NCBI GenBank assembly: GCA_021613535.1
Contig: CP075493.1
Coordinates: 5,766,001 to 5,830,000, forward strand
Origin: Adineta vaga
Lineage: Eukaryota; Rotifera
Length of the DNA stretch: 64,000 nt
Direction: 5' to 3'
Shown: positions 52,921-64,000 of the stretch, piece by piece
Numbering within the stretch: the stretch's first letter is position 1
Layout of the letters: every line of letters begins with the position of its first letter
The notes under the pieces: model-generated
Seen by the model: only the letters and a program-made list of their open reading frames with translations
Told to the model about the DNA's origin: nothing
Database searches by the model: none
Position numbers and translations under genes: made by a program

Positions 52921-55439
52921 TTTTATTTATTCACTTGAAATGATAACATAAATTTTTCTACTATTTATATTCAAGTAATTGAATCGAGAGGTCTTTGTTC
53001 TTTAATCCGCCTTATTGTTCAAATAACCAATTCTATACTAAGCGCTACTATCAATTTATCAGAAAGTGATAAATCAAGTGCATGATTATAGTGCTCGCTA
53101 GAAAAACGAAGGACAAATTTTACTCGAATGATTTTTTCCAAGACAAATAGTAAATTGAGACTATTGAGACGAGATAACTAAATTCTGATAACCATGTCAT
53201 CAAAGTGATAGTTACAATCAATAATAAAAACTATTGATATAGTAGAAAAAGTTATTTTAGTAAAAGAAAAATAAGAATACCTATAAGCATTCAGTGGAAA
53301 GATCACAACAGATGAAAAGTGTTTTTTTAGATATACTTTTTAAACATATTTGTGACAAACATCGAACTTCTATAATCACTATATACTATAATCCTTCCAT
53401 TATTGCATGATCAGGTTTTCCTATGCGTATGATATATATTGATTTCTATCTTTTAGCGACTGTACAGTATTTAATATTCCTTCTCCGTTTTTTTCAATTG
53501 ATTTTTCGCGAATAATTGTTTAGTAACACATTCTTTAAATATTATGTCTTCTCACCATAGGCATAGTATCGAAAGAGACTGATTTCAAAATTGTGTGCGT
53601 AGGATCAATCACAAAAATGTCTATAGTATTCATAGAAATAAAGACATCATGCAAATATCTATCTTTCTTTTCTGTTGTATACTCATTTTTCGTTTTTTTA
53701 TCATAGATTATATCTTATGTCTGCACGTTTTTCCTTCATATATTTATATATTTTAGTCCATGGAAACAGTCGATATTTACTGCAACATCATTAATAAGTA
53801 CAAATATATCTCAATTACTTTTGTGATGAAAGATTATTATTATATATGGTTATCATTTGTAACTATAATCAATGAACAGGTTGAGCGAAATAGTATTATA
53901 TCAGAATACTCTTCATCGAAAAACATCATTTCTCAAAAAAAAAGACCACGTTTAATCAGATCTTTAAAAAAAACTACATAATAGATAACGACATTGCAGT
54001 CGTTAATGAAAGTTTTATAATAATACCAAGTATGTAGAACTATATACATTGACCATCTTCATCTGCTTAATTGTTGACGATCCTAACTAAATACCTATCC
54101 AACTGTTTTTTACACGAATTGAACAATTATTCGACGTTGTAACAAATTCCAGTATTTTAAATCAAGCAACCTTCTATCACTATATAAATTAACGATGTGT
54201 CAAAAATACCCTAATGCGACTTATATTTGTGCCCATATCGGCTATCGTATAATATATTATTTATTCGCTTACTACTTTTTCTGACCTACCATCCAACTAA
54301 GAATTCTCTATTTCTTATCGTGAAAATTTGATCAGATATTTTTTCTCAAACATTATTTCACTTAAAACATTAAACTCGAATTTTCATAATGGAATCCTGC
54401 TCTTTAAAATCTAGTGATATATCAAATAAAATCAGGAAGAAAGTCGTCGATATAGCAGTTGAAGAATTCTTTATTTTTTAATTTAATGTTACATCAACAC
54501 AACGGTTGCCAGGACTATGACTGAAATATAAAGCTGATAATCTTACTTGTTCCCTTATTTAACTATTATAAATTGTTACACTTGTTGAAAAAGTTTTCGT
54601 ATCTGGATCCAGCTGAATAATCTGTCCGACATATCACAATTACATCCTCTTATGAAACGTATTGCACGACCGAGAGTGGTAATATTGGTAAAAAAAGAGA
54701 TTTGCTAGAGATACTGAAATTTATATAAGTGTATTTAGGATGCGATACAATTCTCGCGCTGTTAAACAATGTTACCAACGAGACACAGAAGTAACTGATA
54801 TGCAAGTTGAGTTCATGTTGTACTCTTAACCAATACGAAGCGATTAAAAACATGCTTGTTTCAGATTTTTGGTACGGCTGTAATAATCCTGTTTTCTAAA
54901 TTATTTCTTTATTGTTGTTGATAATATTTATTCATCCAAAAAACAACTTGTTTGAATGTAAAGGATTTTACTCTATCACGAATCGAACTATTCAACTGGC
55001 ATGATAGCGCTTTTGTCGCTATATTTTGTAGACGAATGGATAGCCATTTTATGTAAACAACTTTAGACTGGTGTGATATCATTTTAAAAATTGCCAATGT
55101 CATACTTGAATGATATGTTTCAGAAGATAATGATAATCACTCGTTCAATGACAGAAGTGGTCGTGATCCAAAAAAAGCAGACAACGTGTATTTTCGAAGT
55201 AAAATAAAGTGTTACTTTTAAAAAATACCAGTACTTCGTAATCATCTATATTCTGGTACAGAATGAAGAGAAGCTTGGGCCTAAAATACTCCTACAACCA
55301 AAGTCATCGAATTATCAAAAAACCTAAGCGCTGCGCTAATTCAAACGCTAAAAGAACAAATATACAATCACAACCAAACAATTGATATGATGAAGAAAAG
55401 ATAGACCAAAACAAAACGAAGGATATAAGTCATGAAAAG

Positions 55440-56065
55440 AAATGTTACTGACGAGTCTAATTGTACAGTACGATACAACAAAAAAAAAGAAGGAAACCGC
55501 ACGAATAGCAAATTCCGTTAGGTATCATGATGATGCAAGTGATTCTTGATTCTATACTCAAAATTAATCCGCTAGATTCCTGCCAACTTCCTGACCCTTC
55601 CGGCCGGAATACTGCTTCTATTAAATTATCGGAATTGTTCGAAACACGTCGGCTCCGGGGCGTATGAATCGACCTGGGTTCTTAATGGTCATAATAACTA
55701 ATAAAAATTATTTCAAGCGGTGGTTTCTCCTGTCAATGTCAGTTTCAAACCGACATTATCGATGAATTGACCTAGATGTGTGGTGAATAATTACGTGCCA
55801 TCATCTATTCTGTGTGAATATTAAATAAATTAAATATTTTAAACTTTATTCTTTATTCATTCATTTACATAAAGGTATTCTAAGCGATGGTCGTTCCTCC
55901 ACAAAACAAGTCTTACAGATCAACTTTTACTTGAAGTCAATTTTACCAGTATGGATCAAAAAACTTGGATAACATAGCTTGCAGCACAACATATGAAAAA
56001 TGATCATAATGGCTACCAAAAAGTCCAGATTTGAACCCATATGAAAAATCGAAGGATGATTAACT
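55440..56065 (+). pseudogene. Decayed Tc1/mariner-type transposase
   Basis: Broken remains of a DDE transposase read left to right. Near 55445 a VTDES-like string resembles the first catalytic aspartate block of Tc1/mariner enzymes. At 55965-56000 LDNIACSTTYEK resembles the second aspartate block (DNAPCHT in intact copies). At 56010-56050 WLPKSPDLNPYE matches the W.A.SPDLNPIE block carrying the last acidic residue. The second and third blocks are in the same frame, but TGA and TAA stops lie between them and the spacing is 25 codons instead of about 35. Terminal inverted repeats were not identified. An old, inactive copy. Confidence 0.6.
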
Positions 56066-56411
56066 TAGAACAATTATGGAAGTTTTTAAGCACCGCCAAA
56101 AAAGATGCATTCTATAATATAATCATGGATGCTGATAACAATATTATGTATGAACATCTATTTTTTCACAGTACGAAAAAGAATTAAATATAATACTTTT
56201 TAACTTGTATGCACATCATAGACATTAAAAGTCGTAGTATTTTATGTTAGTTTATTCAATAACATCATAATTGATTAATCGTTTCTTGTTTGCTACAAAC
56301 ATTAATCAGACTTTTTCTGTGTGGAAGAAAAGAGAAGATCTTTTTGAGAGATGTATATAACCTTTAGAACTCTCTTCAAGTAAGTGTAGTGATTTTTTTT
56401 CTTCGATAGTA

Positions 56412-56417
56412 TTTATT
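56412..56417 (-). promoter_or_regulatory. Candidate polyadenylation signal of AK6
   Basis: TTTATT on the plus strand (AATAAA on the minus), 53 nt after the AK6 stop. Confidence 0.5.
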
Positions 56418-56469
56418 AAACAATCATTTCAAAATAACAAAAGAAATAATAAACGTGATTATTTTGTTT

Positions 56470-57084
56470 TTAATCCATCGTATTATTAAATGGCCATTGA
56501 TCAATCCATTTTAATATAAATTCCAGATTATTTTTTAAATCATCTTCCGTTACATTATTGAGTTCATGAACAATCGCTTCATCAAATGCTTCACGTGCTT
56601 CAGTTAAACATAAATGGAAAGCTTCTGATTGAATAATTTGTTCAAGTTTATCTTTGGAGTAGTTTCGAGAATTTAAGCGATCCATTAATTTATCACACGT
56701 ACAACGTAAAACAAATATTGCATGTATTTGATTATTATCGGATATTATTCCAGCACTGTGATAATCAATAATAAGACCAGATGATAATGATTTTTGAACG
56801 TATTCATGATCGAAATAATCATTGATAGCATCGTCGTTGAGAATATCACATTGATTTTCTTCATCGTATTCCAATAAAAATTTATGTTGTTTTGCTAAAT
56901 CATTGATATTGATATGTTTCAAAACTGAATTCAATGAACATAATTGTTGACAAAAACGAGATTTTCCCACGCCTGAATCATAGATATTTACATGATACAA
57001 AAAAAGAATTCAACTAAATGTGTAACTATATTTACCTGAAGTTCCACAAATGATAATGTTAGGAAACTGTTTTCTAGATGTCAT
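56470..57084 (-). CDS. AK6: Adenylate kinase isoenzyme 6 (hCINAP/Fap7)
   Basis: Two exons in transcript order, 57084-57036 and 56972-56470; 183 residues. AK6 is a small nuclear nucleoside monophosphate kinase/ATPase that also acts in late 18S rRNA maturation with RPS14. The P-loop GTSGVGKS spans the intron, so it is only seen after splicing. Family blocks follow: ININDLAKQHKF, YDEENQCDILNDD, GLIIDYHSAG (human VVDYHGCD), FVLRCTCDKLMDRLNSRNYS with the LID arginines, and a C-terminal ILKWIDQW that is nearly identical to human AK6. The P-loop ends KS instead of the KT of most family members. The start codon is the first in the exon. It is divergent from the AKNA-like gene at 58012. Confidence 0.93.
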
Positions 57085-58011
57085 TTTTTAGTCTAATTTT
57101 GAAAAGAATACTCAAAAAAATCTTTATAATAGAGTAAATTAACCAATTATGATAAAGATGATGAAGATGGCGCTTGAGACTGACTCACCATTTCTTAAAT
57201 TGTATTACAGACTATCCCATAGCAAATTGACATGTAGTTAACAAAATCAGAGATATACTTTTCTTCAAGCACTCTATTTCATGTATTAACAAATTTCGAT
57301 AATAAGAAGCTATATAAATGTATTGTTTACTTTGTCTGATTATATGAATAGTAATAATAATGATACTAGAGGACTGATGTTCAGAACTGTGAGATAAAAG
57401 ATCGAATTTAACATTCGAAGAAAGAAACAATACAGAAATTTCAAGGCGATTTTTATTGCTGCATTGTGATTTTATCTGAAGTTCATTACTTCAGTTTGTT
57501 TTGATTTCAATTATATATTGACATTTTTAAGCGATTAACAGTTACGATACAATGGATAGGAAAAAAAGCTACTATAACAATCAACGAAGAAAAGTGCACT
57601 CATTTAGATGATTTAATTTCTTTTTCATTTCGTTTAAGGATTATTTATATACTTCTAAGGAGAATATTTTGTCTAGACGATGGATATTTATTGAGTTTCA
57701 ACTTTCAAACTATACTTTTTCGATAAGTATAATTCTTCGTTTAAACTCAAAAAGGTTTCAGATACAAAGGATAAATAGATTTGCCATTCATTTACTTTTA
57801 AAATGAAAATCAAACAAAAAAAAGAAGGAGAATCAAGTAGTATTGCTCTTTCTCACCTTTCTTTAATGTGTCCTTCGTTGTAAAAAGGCAATACAAACGT
57901 TCAAGAAAAGAGAATAATAGATGGTAGCATTCTTCATTACGTCTCTATTTATTATTGAAAATATAAAAAATCAATACATTCAACAGATTAGTCTCTACTC
58001 GAAACACTTCT
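57085..58011. other. Divergent promoter region, AK6 and AKNA-like gene
   Basis: About 930 bp, AT-rich. No coding exon; the minus frame at 57212-57430 has no domain. An acceptor-like CATTCAACAG lies about 28 nt before the plus-strand start codon at 58012. Confidence 0.45.
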
Positions 58012-61000
58012 ATGCCATCATCATTGTCTTTTCTACTATATAACAGTTCAGATTTATTGTTCAAAGCTCCTACAAGAAATATTATCAACAACAATCGTAA
58101 CATCAATCAATACAGATATACTGATAGTATTCTAGAACATCCTTCACAAAATGATAATAATAGTATTGTTTCAAGTACTAACAATATAACTCATGAAAGA
58201 GAAAGTTATAGAGATAGATTAAATACATTAGAGAATATTTGGAGAAGACCGAGTTTACGAAATGAAATTAAATCGACTAAAATCGAACCGCTAAAAATAG
58301 AACAGAATGAAAATTCATTATTGAATCCGAATCAAAACGGTGAAATTGTAAGTAAAACGTTTTAAAATATCGAATGCTAATTGATCTTTCTCTTTCTAAT
58401 AGTTTCCATCTCGTTGGAGCAATTCAATGAATATGTTTGATAACAAATCGCAATCTCGTAGTACTTCACCTGACAATTTCAATCCGATAGCATCATCATC
58501 ACCAACTCGAAGTAGAGCTAATATTACTCTATCACCCATAGGAAAAGCAATTCTTCCTTCAAATAAATTTCAAACTGCGGAAACTCGTCGAACGAATGTA
58601 AAACTTCCAGTACGATCAAATTCATTACCTCAATCAAAGACATCTGATTCAAATCGAACAACAGAAGAAAAGTTCGATTGTCCAAATCTACTTCAAACCT
58701 TCATGACAAATGATCGATGTTCTCAACCGTCACCTATCAGTCATTCAAGGATGCTTTCATCATCCGTAAATAATCATCAGCAACTGTCAAGTAGTGATGA
58801 TGATAATGAAGATGATGTAGAAACAAATCAGCTGAAAGAGGATGATTTAAAACGAAAATTAAAAGAAGAAAAACGGCAGAGTAAAAGAACATCAGAAATT
58901 TTAAATAAACTACATGAAAACTATGAAGAATTATTGGAAAAATATGCACAAGCTGAAAATACAATTGATCAATTACGTTTTCAATCGAATAGCAATAAAC
59001 CTCCTTCAAGATCTAGTGGAATCTGCCATTCAATAATTGATTCACCATTTCCATCTATGCGACCAGTATCACCACTAACAAAATCAGCTGTAAAAAGTAA
59101 GTAATTGTAGATCATAGTCATTTTTAGTTACATTGACTTCGTCTTCTTTGTCCCCAGTAATACACGTCATGATTTTTCGAAACCTACTCAATTATATATT
59201 TACGTGCACTACATTATTATAAAAAAACTGCAATCATATAAGACAAATATCACAATGTAATAACCATCCATTTAAATCGGTTCAAAAATATCTTCATCAT
59301 TCGATGATGTAAGCATACAATAGAACACTTTATACATCTCCTTCCCCTTTGTTCAAGACTGAAGTACATGTTCTATTTGTTCAATTTCTTCCTCTTCTTC
59401 TTACTTTTATATAATGCTTTTTCTTTTGTTATTTTTAGGTATGTCATCCGCCAATTCATGTACGATTGATTCGGTTTTCTATGATGAAAATGTCTCACAA
59501 AAAAATTGTACACAAAATTTAGCAATACCAGAAACAGTAAAACTTGATTTACTTATTCAATCGAAAACTTTAGGAGATAATGTAAGTTTTGCTGGAAATA
59601 AATTTATGTTGAAAACAAGTTTTTATCTTTATTCAAATAGATGAAATCATTCCTTACATTAATGGATGCAAATCAAGTTAATGAAGCAGAACAAAAACAA
59701 GTTTATGAAAATATCAAACAAGATTATGAAAAATTAATTCAAACATTAGAACGAAAAAAACAAAATAGTAATTTAAATGATGTTGATCCGGATGGGTAAT
59801 TATTTATAAATTTGACTTTTTTAAAACTATTTTTCTAAAGACGATTTTGTTCTCCGTAGAGATTTAAATAAAGAATTAGAATTAATGAAACAATTATTAA
59901 AAGAAATTGCAACGAGAATAACAGGAAATTTATTTGGTAAATCAAATAATAATTCACCAATTGATCGAAATACTCATCCAACATATGATGATAGTCATTC
60001 CGTAAGTTTCATGTTTATTCATATATATATATATATACATGTAGACATGAATTATATAATAGAGTCAATATGATCGATCTTCACTATGTAATCATGATGA
60101 TCTTATGGATCAATATAAGAAACTATTGACGGCTGTCAATACGGAAAATACAGATAAAACAGATCGATTGAAATCGATGATGAATGAATTAGAAACAGAT
60201 TTTAAAAAATCGAAAACTACGTATGATGTCTCAATCTTAACTTTCTATTGATATTGATTATCTATTTGCTTATTTTAGTTCTCCTCATATACTTCCATCA
60301 GATTTATTCAATGATCAAATAGTAACAGACAATAAACAAAAACCATATGTTTATACATCTGCGGTATATTTGTTTCAAACTTATTTGAACAACTATGTTA
60401 TAAATACTATTTTGAATATTCAAGGGTTCTGATGATGAACATCCACAAAGCGCAAATATATCACCTATACCATTCACAAAAGGTGTTGAATCAACTTCAT
60501 CAGAACTCAATTACATACCATCGAGTTCCGTTCAAAAACATCAACACACAATTCAAGAAGAACCTCACAAATCTAATATGACAACAGTTGTAGCAAAAAA
60601 GACACGTATTCTAAACAAACAAGAATATCATAGACTTGGAGATATTTTACGACCGAAAGAGAAAGTAAATAATCTACACTAAAATAAAATATCAATGATT
60701 GACATGATTTTGAATAGGAAAATATTGATAATATTGAAGATATCAAAGAATCATCGTCATTGTTAATCACTGATAGAACACGAAATTCAAATAGTTCAAG
60801 TAAAACACGTGCTCATGATTGCGATAGTGGAATTGGAACCAATACAGTAACAAAATTCACTTTGGACAGGTAAATCATTTGATAAAATAAAAAACAATTT
60901 ACTGAATGATTTCTGTTTTCTTAGTAAACATTCTACTAGTCCAATGGATGAAAGTCAATTACAATCATTAGATGAAGGACAAGGTTTATCAAATCTATCG

Positions 61001-62212
61001 ATTACATTCTTCTAATTCATAATTTCTTTTTCTTTTCAGCATCAATTTCATCATCACTACGTTCGACTGGTTCAGATTCAGAAAGTCTGTATGGGTAAAT
61101 AATTCTACATCAGACATATAAAAAAGAATCAAATGTTTCTTTTCTTATTCAAGTAAATACATCAAAAAATTTACTCATCCGACATTACGTCCAAAAAAAT
61201 CATATCAACAATCCGGTAAATTTTTCTACTTTTTCGCATTTTCTCATTTCATTTTCTAAAACAAAATAGATTCAGGTGCATCAGAAATTGAAACTTATGT
61301 AACAACTCATCCGTTTGACTCCCTTAATAAGAAAATGCATCGTAGTAATCAGATTTGGAAATTACAACGAAAATCCAGTCCACAACGTTCACGATTTGCA
61401 TTATTTCATCGAAGTGTATCAATCGGACATGGTGATATTGAAAAATATAAACCAAAATCTCATCAACCATTAATTGCTACTGAAATTCCCTCGAAAATCG
61501 ATACGAAGCAAGAAGATTCTATACCAACTACACATCGAAGTTCACTTGTGATTAATCATACGCAAGATAAAACTAAACAAGATTCACCAGCTAAATTCTT
61601 TGTCGATTCACAAAAAGGTGTTGTTTAGTAAGTTGAAAGATTGCTTCGATAAAACTGTTGACGATTTTTATTTAGTCGATATCGTTTTAATAAAACACAA
61701 AATCCAATTAAAATAGATCAACAAAAATCTATTCAGAAAAAAATCTATCGATGTGGAAAATGTGGAAATGCAACACCCTATCATCATCGGTTCGCATTTG
61801 AAAGAAGCTTGAATTTTATCAATTATGAATGTTTTCTTTTCAGTCATTATGCCAATTCCGTCTCACGAGAAACTGTTGCAACTCAAGCAGATGATCTCGG
61901 ATATGAAAGTGGACATAGGTAAGAATAGTGTTCATTTAAATTTAATTTGTATTTTCTTTTTTGAAGAAAAAGAAGTCAATCATGTCGATATACCGATTCA
62001 ACGTCATCCTCTGATAGTGATTCCGATCTAGTAGGATGTGATTTTTTCTAGAATACACTTGCTAAATAATCACTTTCTCTTAGAGTACAAATTATCTACA
62101 AATGATTGCATTAAATGAAGCTTATGAACGAGCTGAAAAAGTTGAAAACTGTTCACATCGATTATCAAGATATATCACTCGACAATTGAAACTTGCTTTG
62201 ACACTCATCTAA
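58012..62212 (+). CDS. Large coiled-coil, serine-rich protein, possibly AKNA-like
   Basis: Seventeen exons: 58012-58347, 58403-59096, 59439-59581, 59641-59795, 59860-60001, 60063-60220, 60279-60363, 60425-60664, 60718-60869, 60925-60983, 61040-61094, 61154-61215, 61270-61627, 61676-61789, 61844-61918, 61967-62030, 62084-62212; 1006 residues, all phases agree. Most of it is serine/asparagine-rich and low in order. A coiled coil lies near residues 260-310 and contains NKLHENYEELLEKYAQAENTIDQLRF, a pattern I associate with AKNA (a centrosomal microtubule organiser once described as an AT-hook factor). Other visible traits are DSGIGTNT and DLGYESG degron-like motifs, a YRCGKCGN pair of cysteines, and a C-terminal helix SRYITRQLKLAL. 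No AT-hook was seen. The AKNA link is a weak inference. The stop codon overlaps an AATAAA (TAATAAA, 62210-62216). Confidence 0.7.
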
Positions 62213-62216
62213 TAAA
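62210..62216 (+). promoter_or_regulatory. Polyadenylation signal overlapping a stop codon
   Basis: The stop TAA of the AKNA-like gene is the beginning of TAATAAA, so the polyadenylation hexamer (62211-62216) overlaps the stop and the 3' UTR can be only a few tens of bases. Confidence 0.5.
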
Positions 62217-62658
62217 TAGATAATTATACGATGTTTTTTTTTTAATGACTTATAAAATAGATTTTGTATTTTAAATTATTTGCACGTAATTTTAGATTGA
62301 ACTTTAAAAAACGTCTAGCGTACAGTTTTTATTTAGAATAAGACAAAAATTTCCATTGATTTCGAATGAAAACAAATCAAAATACATTCACTAGCGCCAT
62401 CAAATCATTATGTTTATTCACATTTATAGTTCCACTAACGAACGAACGAACGATTATTTCTTTGTCTAATTAAAAACAAACATAATATGATGTCATTTAT
62501 TATTCGTCGTCTATTCTGTGCATGTGCAGTCTAAAGTCTATATATACATCTATGCACTAATCGCTAGTATCTATTGTGTCCTTTGCCTAGTGTAAATAGT
62601 CGGTTTAACTTAGTTTTATTTACAGATATCTTTACATTTTTTTAAAATACAAATAAAA
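62213..62658. other. Spacer between AKNA-like gene and the last gene
   Basis: About 446 bp, AT-rich, with a CGAACGAACGAACGA short repeat near 62437-62452. No gene seen; presumed promoter of the next gene. Confidence 0.4.
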
Positions 62659-63923
62659 ATGAGTAAACGATCACTTGATCCTGAAAATAAAGAAAATGAA
62701 CCTGAACATAATTCAGCTACTATAAATGAACTTATTCCATATAAAAAAGCAAAATTTACTGATCGAACGAATGACGAAGAAGTAGAAGATGATGAAGAAG
62801 AAGACGACGATCAAGAAGAAGAGAATACCGAAGATGAGGATCAAGAAGAAGATACCGAGGATGATGATGATGATCAAGAAGAAAATGAAGAAGAAGAAGA
62901 AGATGGTCCATTATCAATCTCGGCAGTTCTTGAACTCAATGAAGGTACAATTCATCCAACCAATAAACAATATTTCATCTATGAAGGTACTGATCTCGGT
63001 ATGGTTTCTAAGACAGCTCGTTTCTGGAGTCGAAAATATTTAAAAGTGTTTCAACATGTCGATCCTGATGTATATAATGTACGTTAAAAAATTGTCTTTA
63101 GAAAAAAAAACTTCATTGATTTTGAATATTTTCTTTAGATGTACATTCATAATGATTTTCTTTGTTATGGTGAATTAGAAATTCTTGAAAATTGTCTTCT
63201 TGATATAGCAAAAGGAACATTTCTTAAACATAAAGGTCAAATGAATAGCACCAATTGTATTACTGCTTTTCGTCGCTTAGAAGCTTTAACTATTATTCTT
63301 GAACGTGCCGATAGTTTTCCAGGTATGGATGATGGAGAACGTTTTATTGCTATTATGCGTGTTATTGGTGCCTGTTATGTATCAATTCTTGCTAGTTTAT
63401 TACCACCATCATTATTTCATGGTAACTCATTGGATAGTGATGATGAAATGAAAAAAATAAATAAACTTGCACAACAATTACCTAATTTTAAAGAAGTTTT
63501 AAAACGAGCTTTAATTCGTGGTCGAATGTTTTTACAAATCGGATATATTCCAACTGCTTATACCAATTTTTTATATGTAAGTTTTCCATTGAATTCTATA
63601 TCAAATAGTTCTGAAATCTATTCTAGACGATCTATTGTAATTGGTCGTTAGCTATTGATAAAATTCGTATTGATTTAAATGCAAAGCCTGATGACAAAGA
63701 CAAAGACATTTGGGAAGCATTAAAACATGCAGCTCAAATAAAGAGAACATCTTATAAAGAATCATTTAATTTCTTGAAAGAATTAGAACTTTATTCAAAA
63801 ATGCATCCAGATTTAGGTGGTCATTCACATGATCTTCGTAAATGGTCGAAAACTAAACGACAAAGTTATTCTTTCGATAATATGGACGATGAACCTGTGG
63901 ATAACTTTTGGTTTCGATTATGA
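62659..63923 (+). CDS. Unrecognised protein with long acidic tract
   Basis: Three exons: 62659-63078, 63139-63576, 63627-63923; 384 residues. I do not recognise the family. The N-terminus (SKRSLDPENKENEPEH) carries a KEN-like and basic KKAK patch that could be a nuclear signal. Residues about 41-93 are almost only glutamate and aspartate. The rest looks like an ordered mostly helical domain, from about residue 97 (SISAVLELNEGTIHPTNKQYF) to the end, with segments ARFWSRKYLKVFQHVD, FRRLEALTIILERADSFPG, MRVIGACYVSILASLLPPSLF and RALIRGRMFLQIGYIPTAYTNFLY. The last exon is charged and ends DEPVDNFWFRL. The acidic tract suggests a histone- or chromatin-binding protein, but that rests on composition only. 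Complete within the window. Confidence 0.72.
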
Positions 63924-64000
63924 ATAATCTTTTTTGTGTATAAATGTAAAAGGCTTGTTTTATTTTGATTTTTTTTGAATCGAGATGAAGTTTGTTATTC
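63924..64000. other. 3' UTR of the last gene
   Basis: 77 bp after the stop; T-rich, no AATAAA seen before the window ends. Confidence 0.4.

Larger units (their letters stand above)
52921..56469. other. Long gene-poor region with a decayed transposon
   Basis: About 3.5 kb between divergent promoters of NCAPH (minus, left) and the 3' end of AK6 (minus, right). The only recognisable content is a broken Tc1/mariner transposase around 55440-56065 (separate entry). Open frames at 53760-53981, 54650-54853 and 54909-55103 show no domain. A GC-richer patch with CCGGCCGG sits near 55597-55670. Confidence 0.5.

Noticed and set aside
52921-55439. A further transposon or gene left of the mariner fossil
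   Set aside because: No transposase, reverse transcriptase or inverted repeat pattern could be recognised; left as unexplained AT-rich DNA.

Overview
The window reads as nuclear DNA of a small, compact, AT-rich eukaryote, most likely a bdelloid rotifer of the Adineta/Rotaria type. Genes are spliced with many short GT-AG introns (often 50-70 nt), intergenic gaps are mostly 0.3-3 kb, and the protein set is metazoan: MNK kinase, GSK3, MED8, Shal-type K+ channel, COX7C, condensin subunit H, SMARCE1, FAM221A. Two genes are typical of bacteria rather than animals: a diaminopimelate-decarboxylase-like enzyme and a LigE/LigK-type ATP-dependent DNA ligase. That mixture fits bdelloids, which carry many horizontally acquired genes. 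All exon structures were worked out by eye from splice-site consensus, phase continuity and family resemblance.

Layout, left to right. Plus strand: MNK-type eIF4E kinase (1902-4908); secreted EGF-like protein (7501-8202); FAM221A (8632-10091); a three-unit membrane protein (10409-14096); MED8 (15525-16274) followed closely by GSK3 (16515-18502); a GH27 alpha-N-acetylgalactosaminidase/alpha-galactosidase (20379-22053). Minus strand: lipid phosphate phosphatase (22776-26745) with four candidate alternative first exons. Plus: LigE-like ligase with two PBZ zinc fingers (27041-28788), head to head with the phosphatase. Minus: Shal/Kv4 channel (29235-32897). Plus: SMARCE1-like protein without an HMG box (36268-38644) and, 140 bp on, COX7C (38785-39100); BAR-SH3-SH3 protein (40593-42939); DapDC-like decarboxylase (43341-44727); a large fasciclin-domain extracellular protein (45545-50019). 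Minus: NCAPH (50163-52920), then about 3.5 kb of gene-poor DNA holding a decayed Tc1/mariner transposase, then AK6 (56470-57084). Plus: an AKNA-like coiled-coil protein (58012-62212) and an unrecognised protein with a long acidic tract (62659-63923).

Most genes are unrelated neighbours, not a pathway. Points of most interest are the amino-acid decarboxylase from a pathway animals lack, the ligase fused to poly(ADP-ribose)-binding fingers, the phase-matched alternative first exons of the phosphatase, the triplicated membrane protein, the SMARCE1 homologue without its DNA-binding domain, a GSK3 without the N-terminal inhibitory serine motif, and two very close tandem pairs (MED8-GSK3, SMARCE1-COX7C) that could be operons resolved by spliced-leader trans-splicing. 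I saw no rRNA, tRNA or CRISPR array.
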